A stretch of 64,000 nucleotides of DNA from positions 3,844,001 through 3,908,000 of the forward strand of contig NZ_JAEDAO010000001.1 in NCBI RefSeq assembly GCF_016641735.1, read 5' to 3'. This DNA is from Ramlibacter algicola. Lineage in GTDB: Bacteria; Pseudomonadota; Gammaproteobacteria; Burkholderiales; Burkholderiaceae_C. A program made the position numbers and the translations under genes. Every line of letters starts with the position of its first letter. Position 1 is the stretch's first letter. Positions 34,977 to 43,342 of this stretch are shown in pieces. The notes below the pieces were generated by a model. It had not been told where the DNA came from, made no database searches, and saw only the letters and a list, made by a program, of their open reading frames with translations.

Positions 34977-36185
34977 ATGCAGGTTTCGCAACCGACCCCG
35001 GCCCGGCTTTCCGCGACGCTGCTCGCACTCTGGCTCGCTGCCTGCGGTGGCGGCGGCGGCGACGACACCGTCGCCAGCGTGCCCCCGCCCGCACCCGCGC
35101 CGGTCGCGGCAGGACCCGTCGCCGCGCCGCCGGCGCCCGTCGCGGCGCCGCCGGCACCCGCCGCGAGCGCGCCCGTGTCGCCACCCGTCGTCGCGGGGCC
35201 CCTCGCCTGGACGCCGGTGGCCACGCTGGGGGCGAAAACGTGGCACGGGGTCGCTTCGAACCCCACCGGCACCGTGCTGGCCGCCATCGCGAACCCCGGC
35301 GGTGTGTTCCTCTCGCGCGATGCCGGGGTGACCTGGGTCGACAGCGGCTTGCCGGCGACGCCGAATTGGGTGGCGATCGACATGGACGCGACCGGCCAGG
35401 CCCTCTTCGCCGTCGCTTTCGGGGGCGCCATGTACCGCTCCGTGGACGGCGGGGCGACATGGGCCGTGGCCGACACGGCCTTCAATGCGGCCGGCAGCCT
35501 GCAGTACGAAGGGGTCACGGTGTCCCAGGATGGACGCCGCGTGGTGGCCACGGTGCTCGACGGGCTGGTCCGCGTGTCGCAGGACGGCGGCGCCACCTTC
35601 ACCACCTCGGGCGGCACCGCGGCGACGGCCCGGCCCTGGCGCTGGGTGGACAGTTCCGCCGACGGCTCCGTGGTGGTCGCGGTCACCCAGTCGGCCGGCA
35701 CGGCGCCGGGCCAGGTCCACGTCTCGACCGACGGCGGCCTCACCTTCGTGCAGCGTGAGGTGATGCTCGGCGCGGCCCCGAACCCCGGCGGCTGGTACCG
35801 CGTGGCGGTGTCGGACGATGGCAGCACGATGGCCGTCGCGGGCAACACCGACTTCACCGGGACGAGCACCGGCCTGTTCGTCTCGCACGACAGGGGCGCG
35901 ACCTGGACGCAGGGCAACGCCGCTGCAGGCACCTACACGTCGATCGACATGAACACGACCGGCAGCGTGATCGCAGCGACGCTGTCCGGCGCGACCGGGC
36001 GGGTGTTGCTCTCCACCAATGGTGGTGCCACCTTCGCGCCGATGACGGCACCGGCCGGGGAGACGAACTGGCGTGCGCTGGCGATGAACGGAGCGGGGAC
36101 CCGCCTGATCCTCGCGGCCGGCACCTTCATCAGCACGCCGGGCCAGGTCTACCTGTCGAGCGGCACCGTCGCGGCGGCGCCCTGA
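34977..36185 (+). CDS. Sialidase/BNR-repeat lipoprotein of unknown function
   Basis: Envelope lipoprotein of 402 aa, probably a beta-propeller. The signal peptide (ATLLALWLAAC) ends in a LAAC lipobox, then a Pro/Ala-rich spacer (VPPPAPAPVAAGPVAAPPAP). From about residue 75 there are at least six repeats of the BNR/Asp-box type, each with an S-x-D-x-G-x-T-W motif: SRDAGVTW, SVDGGATW, SQDGGATF, STDGGLTF, SHDRGATW and STNGGATF. Between repeats, runs such as NWVAIDMDATGQALFAVAFG give the sheet pattern. No sialidase catalytic residues (Arg triad, Tyr/Glu) are evident, so binding rather than hydrolysis is more likely. The GGGAG-led ATG at 34977 was chosen. Confidence 0.8.
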   Translation: MQVSQPTPARLSATLLALWLAACGGGGGDDTVASVPPPAPAPVAAGPVAAPPAPVAAPPAPAASAPVSPPVVAGPLAWTPVATLGAKTWHGVASNPTGTVLAAIANPGGVFLSRDAGVTWVDSGLPATPNWVAIDMDATGQALFAVAFGGAMYRSVDGGATWAVADTAFNAAGSLQYEGVTVSQDGRRVVATVLDGLVRVSQDGGATFTTSGGTAATARPWRWVDSSADGSVVVAVTQSAGTAPGQVHVSTDGGLTFVQREVMLGAAPNPGGWYRVAVSDDGSTMAVAGNTDFTGTSTGLFVSHDRGATWTQGNAAAGTYTSIDMNTTGSVIAATLSGATGRVLLSTNGGATFAPMTAPAGETNWRALAMNGAGTRLILAAGTFISTPGQVYLSSGTVAAAP

Positions 36186-36201
36186 CCGCGACCCTGCTGC
36201 G

Positions 36202-38097
36202 TCACGGCGCGGCAGGCCCGGCGACCGTGAAGTAGAACGTCGCGCCCTCGCCGGGCCGCGCCTGGGCCCACATGCGTCCGCGGTGCATGGTGACGACCTT
36301 GTGGGCGGTGGCGAGGCCGATGCCCGAGCCTTCGAACTCCGGCCCATGCAGGCGGGTGAACGGCTGGAACAACGTGCCGGCGTCGGCATCGTCGAAGCCC
36401 ACGCCATTGTCCCGCACGAAGTAGCGGCGCGTGCCGCCCTCGACATCCGACCCGATGTGGACGGCTGGTTGCCCACGGTCGCGGCTGTACTTGAGCGCGT
36501 TGTCGATGAGGTTGTCCATCACGATCGCCATCAGGCTCGGATCGGCCCGGATGCGCAGCGGTGCGTCGATCGTGATCGCCGCGGACGGCGGCACGCGGCC
36601 GGACTGCCGCAGTGCGTCCACGGACTTGCGCGCGATCGCCGCCAGGTCCAGGTCGTGCAGGTCCAGGCTGCCGTGCGCGACCTGGAACAGCGTGATCAGG
36701 CCCCGCGTCATGTCCTCCATGTCGTTCGCCGACGCCTGGATGCGCCGCAGGAAGTGCCGGGACCGCTCGTCCAGCACGGGCCACGCGCGATGCTGCAGTT
36801 CCTTGGCGAAACCGGCCATGCGGCCGATCGGCGACCGCAGGTCATGCGCCACCGAATACGAGAACGCCTTCAGGTCCGCGTTGAGCGCTTCGAGTTGCGC
36901 GGTGCGCTCGCGCACCCGGCGTTCCAGCTCCGCGTTCAGCTCCACGAGGTGCGCCCGCTCGCGGTGCGCCGCGCTCACGTCGCTGAACGAGATGGCGATG
37001 CCTTCCTGCATCGGGAATGCGCTGACGCGGAACCACTTGTCCAGCGGCTCGTAGTACTCCTCGAACAGCCGCGTCTCGCGCTGCTCCATGGCGGCCACGT
37101 AATGCTCGCCGAACACCGTCTCGCGCACGCCGGGGAACAGGTCCCAGAAGATGCGGCCGACGGCCTCGGCCAAGTCCAGCCCCACGGACTGCGCCGCGAA
37201 GCGGTTGGCGTAGGTGACGCGCCAGTCCCGGCCCACGATCGCGAAGCCGTCGGACAGGCTGTCCAGCGTGACGCGGAACCGGTCGGCCCACGCGCGGTTG
37301 TACTCGGACACCTCCTTGCTTTCCTGGATGTCCTGGTACGCACCCTGCACGTGGGTGATGCGGCCTTCGGCATCGCGCTTGGCCACCCCGATCACGCGCA
37401 CCCAGGTCCGCTGGCCGGCTTCGTCGACGATCTGCAGTTCGAGGTCGTACGGGGTGCCTTCCGATGCGCACTTGGTGAAGGCCTCCTGGAGCACCGGCCG
37501 CGCCTCCGGCGCGAACAGGTCCAGGGTCTGGTCGTTCGTGCACTCGCGCGCGAACGGGCAGCCATGGACGCCCTGCAACTCCACGCTCCACGTGGTCATG
37601 CCGGTGCGCAGGTCGGACGTCCACGCCCCGAACTTGCCGAGCTGGGCCGCCAGCCTGAGCAGCTCCCGCGTTCCAGTCGTGTCCGCGCGCTGGTCGACGT
37701 CGGCGGTGATGTCCCGCGTCTCGCCCACGTAGCCCAGGAAACGCCCGTCCGCGTCGTGGCGCGGCCGGGCGCTCGTCGACAGGTAGCGCGGCGCGGAGCC
37801 GTCCGTCGGCAGCACGAGGTGTTCGAAATTGGTGAACGGCTCGCCGCGAAGCAACCGCGCGCGGTGGGCAGCCCACGGCTCGCTGAGCGACCGCGAGCCG
37901 GGAATCGCCCAGAGCACGTGGCCGAGGGAGATGCCGGGGTCGAACCACGGGCCGGGCGCCGGGGAGATCCGCGTGAACCGGAACTGCTCGTCCTGCTCCC
38001 AGGTCCACGCCAGCGCAGCCGTTGGCTGCCCGCGTCGGTCCGGTTCGGCTGGCATGGCGCGATGTTCGCAGCCTTGCGCTGCAGGGCGACTCGTCAT
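36202..38097 (-). CDS. PAS-domain sensor histidine kinase
   Basis: Soluble kinase of up to 631 aa with no transmembrane segment. Three PAS-type sensor domains occupy about residues 28-135 (WTWEQDEQFRFTRISPAPG), 145-265 (KFGAWTSDLRTGMTTWSVEL) and 280-385 (LSDGFAIVGRDWRVTYANRF). A coiled coil (AELERRVRERTAQLEALNAD) leads to the HisKA domain with phospho-His in SVAHDLRSPIGRMAGFA. The HATPase has N-box DNLIDNALKYS, G1 DNGVGFDDADAG and G2 GSGIGLATAHKVV. The architecture resembles cyanobacterial/bacteriophytochrome-type kinases lacking the GAF-PHY part. An ATG at 38055 is an alternative start. No response regulator adjoins it. Confidence 0.92.
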   Translation of the reverse strand: MTSRPAAQGCEHRAMPAEPDRRGQPTAALAWTWEQDEQFRFTRISPAPGPWFDPGISLGHVLWAIPGSRSLSEPWAAHRARLLRGEPFTNFEHLVLPTDGSAPRYLSTSARPRHDADGRFLGYVGETRDITADVDQRADTTGTRELLRLAAQLGKFGAWTSDLRTGMTTWSVELQGVHGCPFARECTNDQTLDLFAPEARPVLQEAFTKCASEGTPYDLELQIVDEAGQRTWVRVIGVAKRDAEGRITHVQGAYQDIQESKEVSEYNRAWADRFRVTLDSLSDGFAIVGRDWRVTYANRFAAQSVGLDLAEAVGRIFWDLFPGVRETVFGEHYVAAMEQRETRLFEEYYEPLDKWFRVSAFPMQEGIAISFSDVSAAHRERAHLVELNAELERRVRERTAQLEALNADLKAFSYSVAHDLRSPIGRMAGFAKELQHRAWPVLDERSRHFLRRIQASANDMEDMTRGLITLFQVAHGSLDLHDLDLAAIARKSVDALRQSGRVPPSAAITIDAPLRIRADPSLMAIVMDNLIDNALKYSRDRGQPAVHIGSDVEGGTRRYFVRDNGVGFDDADAGTLFQPFTRLHGPEFEGSGIGLATAHKVVTMHRGRMWAQARPGEGATFYFTVAGPAAP

Positions 38098-38149
38098 CGG
38101 GCGGCAGCGACGGTAGGACGGTGCAGACGGAGTGGCTGAGGTGGCACGT

Positions 38150-38590
38150 TCAGCGAAGCAGGCTTCGGGCTCCCCACAGGAGCGCGCCGGACGCGATCGT
38201 CGAGAGCGTTGCGATGGCCGTGCTGGCGCCGAAGGTCGTGCCCAAGGCCATCGAGAAGCCCAGCACGTATGAGGCGAGCAGCAGGCCGACGACGGCCAGC
38301 GCGGAGAAGCCGGAGAACGAGGTGATCCCCGTGCCGCTCGAAAAGCTCAGCAGCGTGAACAACGCGATGGCCGCGAAAAAGAGCGACAGGCCGACGGCCT
38401 TGAGCGCCTGGCCGTACGTGGGCTGCACATCGGCAATCGCCCTCGCCGCCACGATCACGATGGACGCGACCAGGAACAGCAGGACGAGCGAGACGACCGT
38501 GAACTTCAGGGGAGCGAGGAAGGCGAACGCCAGGAACGCGCCGACGAGGAGGATGTACTGCATGGCTGGCGCGTTGTGCGTCTTGAACAT
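38150..38590 (-). CDS. Four-helix membrane protein of unknown function
   Basis: A 146-aa integral membrane protein, not recognised. Hydrophobic helices: ILLVGAFLAFAFLAPLKF, TVVSLVLLFLVASIVIVAAR, KAVGLSLFFAAIALFTLLS and LAVVGLLLASYVLGFSMAL, with a last one near ATLSTIASGALLWG. A short AAGGAC precedes the ATG at 38590; the ATG at 38563 (MQYILLVG) is also possible. It lies just upstream of the histidine kinase on the same strand with a 52-nt gap and may be cotranscribed. Confidence 0.65.
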   Translation of the reverse strand: MFKTHNAPAMQYILLVGAFLAFAFLAPLKFTVVSLVLLFLVASIVIVAARAIADVQPTYGQALKAVGLSLFFAAIALFTLLSFSSGTGITSFSGFSALAVVGLLLASYVLGFSMALGTTFGASTAIATLSTIASGALLWGARSLLR

Positions 38591-38963
38591 TGTCCTTCAC
38601 GGAGCCCGCTGCCGAGGCGCGTAGATGCTGACGGTGCTGCAAGCTGCCGACCCGGGGTCGTTTACCAGGAGCGCATCGACGGAGCGCTGGCAGCCGGAAT
38701 TATGGGTGTGTTACCCCAAGCGTGCGTGTTAGCTCCGGTGGCACCTTACCGTGACCTTGATGTCTGCTCTGGGTCGGGAGCGGACGTCGCCGGTCATCGC
38801 TGGCCGGGCTCTATCCACTCGGCCGCGCCGGAACAGAAACTTGCGTGTCTCACGCGCGCACCGACGTGGTGAGGTTTAGAAGTGGACGTGGACCGACACG
38901 ACCCCGTGGACGGCCACGGCGCGTTTGTATTGAGGCGGCGTGTGCATCTCTTGTGGAGTACGA
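38591..38963. other. Spacer with a palindromic element, no gene seen
   Basis: 373 nt with lower coding character than the surroundings. It includes the palindrome at 38762-38785. Frames through it are short or composition-poor. It marks the left end of the accessory-looking stretch. Confidence 0.5.
38762..38785 (+). repeat. Palindromic element, copy A
   Basis: GTCTGCTC (38762-38769) pairs with GAGCGGAC (38778-38785), with one G-T wobble, around an 8-nt loop. It is related to the palindrome at 42925-42948 in arm sequence and length. Confidence 0.55.
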
Positions 38964-39308
38964 ATGTCAACTGACCAAGATCGTGGTCTTTGGGACCGGG
39001 TGGCGCGCGACGAAGCGGCTAGCCGCGCTTCGGAGCAGGCTTCGGCAGGCGAGACCCATGGACCCGTGGAGGTCTATCCGGCGCATGGAGCAGCGTCGAC
39101 GATACGGAGAAGCGCGCCAGCGACTTACAGGCTCGCTCAGGCGTATACATGCGCTCTTGAAGTGGAGCGCCGCGCGTGGGAACTGCTGCCGGCTTTCCCG
39201 GGGGACCCGGCATTCGCCGAAGCACCTTGGAATGCCTGGCGTTCAGCAGTCGAAGACCGCGAGGAGGCCACGCGCCTGCTGATCAACTATGCCTTGACGC
39301 CGCATTGA
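38964..39308 (+). CDS. Hypothetical protein
   Basis: A 114-aa soluble protein of unrecognised family. Start MSTDQDRGLWDRVA at 38964 has GGAG seven bases upstream and is preferred to an ATG eight codons earlier. The composition is acidic and helical (DEAASRASEQASAGE, YTCALEVERRAWELL, WRSAVEDREEATRLLINYAL). There is no signal peptide, membrane segment or Cys motif. Codon use is less GC-biased than in core genes, consistent with accessory status. It stands alone between spacers. Confidence 0.5.
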   Translation: MSTDQDRGLWDRVARDEAASRASEQASAGETHGPVEVYPAHGAASTIRRSAPATYRLAQAYTCALEVERRAWELLPAFPGDPAFAEAPWNAWRSAVEDREEATRLLINYALTPH

Positions 39309-39561
39309 ACCTAGCTCGCCGTGCTCGGGAGACCTATGAGAGCCGGAATCGTGATCACGGCCCATCGTAGGCACACTGCGGCCGCACGGTTCGGTCCCGA
39401 CTGGCTGCCCTCTTGAAGCCACGCACAGACTCCAGAGTCTGATCGACCACGAAGTAAGGACTCAGCTGCATGCATCTCAGCATAGACGGGGCACAGCGAC
39501 CGACCGCGCCGTCGCTACGGTATGGGCCCTGGCTCTTGCCCAGCATGATCAAGGATCAACG

Positions 39562-39744
39562 ATGAGCGAAACGGCGACGGCATATGCGACGGCACTCTGG
39601 ATCGCAATTTTGCTCGCATTGATGCTGCTTCCTCGTCGCTGGCTTGCTGAACACACATCTTCAGTCGTCGCATCGTTGCTGATCGCTGGCGCACTGGGCA
39701 CTGTCCTTGTAGCGGTCCTTGCCGAAGCCACGGATCATCCATAG
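39562..39744 (+). CDS. Small membrane protein
   Basis: A 60-aa protein with two predicted helices (ALWIAILLALMLLP and VVASLLIAGALGTVLVAVLA) separated by a basic turn (RRWLAEHTSS). AAGGA lies 8 nt before the ATG, which supports translation. Not recognised; reverse-strand frames of similar length over the same bases are not membrane-like. Confidence 0.5.
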   Translation: MSETATAYATALWIAILLALMLLPRRWLAEHTSSVVASLLIAGALGTVLVAVLAEATDHP

Positions 39745-39797
39745 CTGTGCGAAAGCCGCATTGCGAACTGCGGGCGTCCCCGGCAGAGGATCTGTGG

Positions 39798-39986
39798 TCA
39801 CACCCTGCCCCTGACCTCTGCGAGAAAATTCAGGACAACGGATTCCGCGTTCCGATTGGTCTGCACGAAAGCCGGTCGCAGCTCGCAGTAGGCGCGGATG
39901 GCGTTCTGGAGGCTCTGGGTCAACGCAGGTCGGTCTAGCGCACCGACCGTCCCAGCCAAGGTCTCGGCCAGCGAGAATGCGGCATG
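39798..39986 (-). pseudogene. 5'-truncated remnant of an unidentified gene
   Basis: The minus strand reads as natural protein sequence for about 62 codons (for example SLAETLAGTVGALDRPALTQ, AIRAYCELRPAFVQ, NAESVVLNFLAEVRG) and ends in a stop, while the opposite strand frame is poorer. No start codon is available before the lysR ATG at 39984, where the natural-looking reading stops. This suggests a gene whose 5' part was lost when the LysR region was joined here. The original product is not identified. Confidence 0.4.
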
Positions 39987-40871
39987 CAGACCGCATGGCT
40001 CGAAGATCTGGTCGCCCTTTCCGTCACCCGCAGCTTCAGCCGCGCCGCCGAACGGCGGCACCTGACGCAACCCGCGTTCGGGAGGCGGATTCGATCGCTG
40101 GAGCAGTGGGCAGGCACGCCGCTGGTGCTGAGGAGCCGCGCCCCCGTGGCGCTCACGCCCGCGGGCGACAGGCTGGTTCAGTACGCCATCGAAGCGGTGC
40201 AGGCCATGGCTCAGGCACGCGACGACCTCAAGGGGTTGCACTCCGACTCGCGCGAAGTGGTCACCCTGGTCGCGGGCCGGACCCTGGCGCGCACCATCAC
40301 GGCCGACTGGCTGGCCCGCGTCAAGCGCAAGACCACGGCGGCCGACCTCAGGGTGCGAACGGGCTCCATGGCCGAGACGTTGAAATGGCTCGAGCAGGGC
40401 GAAGCGGATTTCATGATCGCGTACCACCATCCCGTGATCGCCTTGCGCCTCAGTTCCGCCCAGTTCCTCCAGCGAACCCTGGCCCATGACAAGCTCGTTC
40501 CCATGGTTCGGTCCGGCGTCGTGGCCCCTCCTGGGGAAGCGGCCGCAAAGCCGATTCCCTACTTGGCCTACTCGGAGAAGCTGGCCCTCGGCCGCTTGGT
40601 GCGGGACCACCTCGTCAACCATGCACAGGCGCCTCGCCTGACACAGGTGATCGAATCCGATTCGGCCGATGCCTTGCTCGAGTACGCGCTCAAGGGCCTC
40701 GGGGTCGCATGGCTTCCGTGGTCCCTGGCGGTCAACGAGTCCAAGGCCGGCCGCGTGGTGCCCTTCGGGGGGAAGTCGCTCCAGATCGGCTTCGAGGTCC
40801 GGGTCGCCCGCCCGAAGCGCCGCCTGGGTCCGGTCGCGGAAGCCATGTGGTCGGCTGTGGACGCGGCCTGA
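39984..40871 (+). CDS. LysR-family transcriptional regulator
   Basis: A 295-aa regulator. The winged-helix DNA-binding domain is at the N-terminus (WLEDLVALSVTRSFSRAAER, RHLTQPAFGRRIRSLEQWAG, TPLVLRSRAPVALTPAGDRL), followed by the linker helix and a periplasmic-binding-protein-like effector domain (VTLVAGRTLARTITADWL, DFMIAYHHPVIALRL, GLGVAWLPWSLAVN). It precedes the Bug binding-protein gene on the same strand by 92 nt and likely controls that cluster in response to its substrate. The ribosome site is weak. Confidence 0.88.
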   Translation: MQTAWLEDLVALSVTRSFSRAAERRHLTQPAFGRRIRSLEQWAGTPLVLRSRAPVALTPAGDRLVQYAIEAVQAMAQARDDLKGLHSDSREVVTLVAGRTLARTITADWLARVKRKTTAADLRVRTGSMAETLKWLEQGEADFMIAYHHPVIALRLSSAQFLQRTLAHDKLVPMVRSGVVAPPGEAAAKPIPYLAYSEKLALGRLVRDHLVNHAQAPRLTQVIESDSADALLEYALKGLGVAWLPWSLAVNESKAGRVVPFGGKSLQIGFEVRVARPKRRLGPVAEAMWSAVDAA

Positions 40872-40963
40872 AGCGGTGCACGATCGGCATCGGATGATGC
40901 GGAAATGGCTCTAGATCGAAGGTTTGCGCGGCCCACTATCCGCCGCACAAACAGGAGACTGCC

Positions 40964-41932
40964 ATGGGCATCATTCGCCGAACCTGCATCGTTTCACTTC
41001 TCTGCGCCCTTTGCCCTTTGGCGTTCGCGCAGCGAGACGGTTTTCCCGATCGCCCGATCACGGTGGTCGTCGGGTACCCGCCCGGGGGCAGCACCGACCT
41101 GACGGGGCGCGCCGTCGCCGACCAGCTGGCGAAGAAGCTCGGGGCCACCGTGGTCGTGGAGAACGTCAGCGGGGCCGGCGGAGCGATCGCGGCGCAGAAG
41201 GTGTCGAAGGCGGCGCCCGATGGCTACACCCTCCTCCTGGGCGCCAACAACGAGATCGCGATCAACCGGTTTCTTTCCTCCAGCGTTCGCTACACGTACA
41301 AGGACTTCACGCCCATCGGGCTGGTCGCCTACCAGCCGATGGTGCTGGTCGCCTCCGCGCAGGCCGGCGTCAAGACGGTTGACGACTTCCTGAAGGCTTC
41401 GAAGGCCAAGCCCGGCCGCTACAGCTACGGAAGTTCGGGGGTGGGCACGGCACTGCACCTGGCCGGCGAGATGGTCAAGCAGCAGGCCGGGGTCTTCGTC
41501 ACCCACATCCCGTACCGGGGCGTAGCGCCTCTGACGACCGACCTGATCGGCGGGTCGCTGGAGTTCGGCGTGTTCGTGCTTTCCAGCGGCCTGCCCCACA
41601 TCCGCAGCGGCAAGGTCGTCGCGCTCGGCGTCACCGAGAAGCAGCGATCGGCTTCCGCTCCGGACATCCCGGCGCTCGCGGAGCATCCGGTCCTGAAGAA
41701 CATCGACATCTCGGTGTGGTTCGCGCTGATGGCGCCGCCGGGCCTGCCGGAGCTGGTGGCGGCGAAACTCAGGAAGGCCCTTCGCGAGATTCTGCGGACG
41801 CCGGAGTTCAGGAAGAAACTCGAGGACGCAGGGTCCCGCATCGCCCCGCTGGATGTCGACATGACACTGTTCCTGGCCGAGGAAGACGCCAAGTACCAGC
41901 GGATCGCCGACTTCGCGAAGATCAAGGAATGA
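40964..41932 (+). CDS. Bug/TctC-family tripartite tricarboxylate-type solute-binding protein
   Basis: Periplasmic substrate-binding protein of 322 aa, typical of Burkholderiales. Signal peptide IVSLLCALCPLAFAQ; the family start FPDRPITVVVGYPPGGSTDL follows, then GATVVVENVSGAGGAIAAQ, ASKAKPGRYSYGSSGVGT and the C-terminal LAEEDAKYQRIADFAKI. AGGAG precedes the ATG. No tctA/tctB membrane genes adjoin it, so it is an orphan receptor, as is common for Bug proteins. The stop overlaps the aspartoacylase-like gene (ATGA), linking the ligand to amide or ester hydrolysis, which is inference. Confidence 0.93.
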   Translation: MGIIRRTCIVSLLCALCPLAFAQRDGFPDRPITVVVGYPPGGSTDLTGRAVADQLAKKLGATVVVENVSGAGGAIAAQKVSKAAPDGYTLLLGANNEIAINRFLSSSVRYTYKDFTPIGLVAYQPMVLVASAQAGVKTVDDFLKASKAKPGRYSYGSSGVGTALHLAGEMVKQQAGVFVTHIPYRGVAPLTTDLIGGSLEFGVFVLSSGLPHIRSGKVVALGVTEKQRSASAPDIPALAEHPVLKNIDISVWFALMAPPGLPELVAAKLRKALREILRTPEFRKKLEDAGSRIAPLDVDMTLFLAEEDAKYQRIADFAKIKE

Positions 41933-42906
41933 GTGCACGGTTCGACGTCGAGCGGCCGTCGCTCGGGGTGTGGCGCACCGGCAATACAGGCGTGGAAGGC
42001 GTCTGGCACTTCGAAGCGGACGAGCCTGGGCCCGTGGTCATGATCACCTGCCTGGTCCACGGCAACGAGCTGTGCGGTGCGTGGGCTGTCAAGGGCCTGC
42101 TGGAGTCGGGCTTGCGCCCGCACCGTGGCGCCCTCACGCTGGCGTTCTGCAACCTCGCCGCCTTCGACAGCTTCGACCCCGCGGATCACGACGCGTCCCG
42201 GTTCGTCGACGAGGACATGAACCGGCAATGGTCCGCTGAACGGCTCGTGCGGGCAGATTCGGTCGAGCGGACCCGTGCCGCCATGCTGCGCCCCTTCGTC
42301 GAGCGCGCCGACTGGCTGCTGGATCTGCATTCGATGCATGAGCCAGGTCCCCCACTGCTGCTCACCGGTCCGCACCAGAGGGCCGTCGATTTCGCAAGCG
42401 TCCTGAACTGCGTTGGCCACATCGTCGTGGACGAAGGACATGCCGATGGCGTACGCCTGAGGGACTTCAGTCGCTTCGGCCTGCCAGACGGCTCCTCGGA
42501 CGCGCGAACGGCGCTGTTGATCGAGTGCGGATTCCATGGCGACCGCAGCTCCATTTCTGTCGCCAAGGACATCTGCTACCGGTTCTTGCTCGAGACGGGC
42601 ACGGTCGAGCCGGACGCGCTGGTGGCGGCTTTGGCCGATTGGCCCAGGCCGCCACCGGTTCAGCAGGTTGTCCTCGACGTCGAGGGCGCGGTGGTTGCAA
42701 AGGATGAGACCTTCAGGTTCGCTCGCCCATTCAAGCCGCTCGAAGCAATCCCTCGCGCCGGCATGATGATCGGACGCAACGGCGACGAGTGGGTCAGGAC
42801 TCCGTTCGACGACTGCGTTCTCGTGATGCCGTCCACTCGGCAGGCACGTGCAGGGGTGACCGTCGTGCGTTTTGCGCGACAACGCCCGGCGAAGGAATGC
42901 CGTTGA
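41929..42906 (+). CDS. Succinylglutamate desuccinylase/aspartoacylase family hydrolase
   Basis: Zn-dependent M14-type amidohydrolase of 325 aa. The metal site is His and Glu in TCLVHGNELCGAW plus His in WLLDLHSMHE; the substrate-binding Arg/Asn segment is VDEDMNRQWSAERL, and the catalytic Glu is probably in ALLIECGFHGD. A C-terminal beta domain follows (about residues 240-325). It may release an acyl group from an N-acyl amino acid. It is translationally coupled (4-nt overlap) to the Bug binding protein, suggesting that the transported compound is its substrate or product. Confidence 0.85.
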   Translation: MSARFDVERPSLGVWRTGNTGVEGVWHFEADEPGPVVMITCLVHGNELCGAWAVKGLLESGLRPHRGALTLAFCNLAAFDSFDPADHDASRFVDEDMNRQWSAERLVRADSVERTRAAMLRPFVERADWLLDLHSMHEPGPPLLLTGPHQRAVDFASVLNCVGHIVVDEGHADGVRLRDFSRFGLPDGSSDARTALLIECGFHGDRSSISVAKDICYRFLLETGTVEPDALVAALADWPRPPPVQQVVLDVEGAVVAKDETFRFARPFKPLEAIPRAGMMIGRNGDEWVRTPFDDCVLVMPSTRQARAGVTVVRFARQRPAKECR

Positions 42907-43342
42907 ACAATCCGAGCGAGTGAAGTCCGCTTCCGGCCAGAAGCGGACGTGCTCCCGAAGACCTAGCGGGGGATCGCGCGCGTCCCCGCCGGAGTGGTGC
43001 CGCTCGTGATTGCACCAGTATCAGGCCGCGACGATGTTTCGATCCGAGAGCCTGAGCGTTCCAGCATCTGGTCCCGCTCGGACTCGACACGCCGGCGGCC
43101 TTCGACGTCGAGCAGCACCCCCGGGAAGCGGTGAGGCGCGCGATGTTACCCGCCGGCCTCACGGGTTCTGCGAGCGTCAGGCGCTCGACGCGGCCTGCAC
43201 ACGGCATCGACCCTGACCAAGACGCGTGACAAGGGTCCGAGAACGTTGGGACCGGCGCGGGGCGCTGATCGGCGCCTTTTCCTACAGTCGGATCGGACAC
43301 TGCTGACCCATACTTGCCCGCTCCCGTTTCGGTCAACTCATC
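42907..43342. other. Spacer with a palindromic element, no gene seen
   Basis: 436 nt between the hydrolase and the FIST gene. It holds the palindrome at 42925-42948, a weak hairpin with TTTT near 43265-43280, and a TACAGT -10 candidate at 43282-43287 for the FIST gene. Frames crossing it look like composition artefacts. Confidence 0.5.
42925..42948 (+). repeat. Palindromic element, copy B
   Basis: GTCCGCTTC (42925-42933) and GAAGCGGAC (42940-42948) are perfect 9-bp arms around a 6-nt loop, 19 nt after the hydrolase stop. The arms match the element at 38762-38785 apart from a few bases. It might terminate transcription but lacks a T-tract. Confidence 0.6.

Noticed and set aside
43260..43282. 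Hairpin with TTTT upstream of the FIST gene as a strong terminator
   Set aside because: The stem is only about 5 bp and the T-run is part of the likely promoter.
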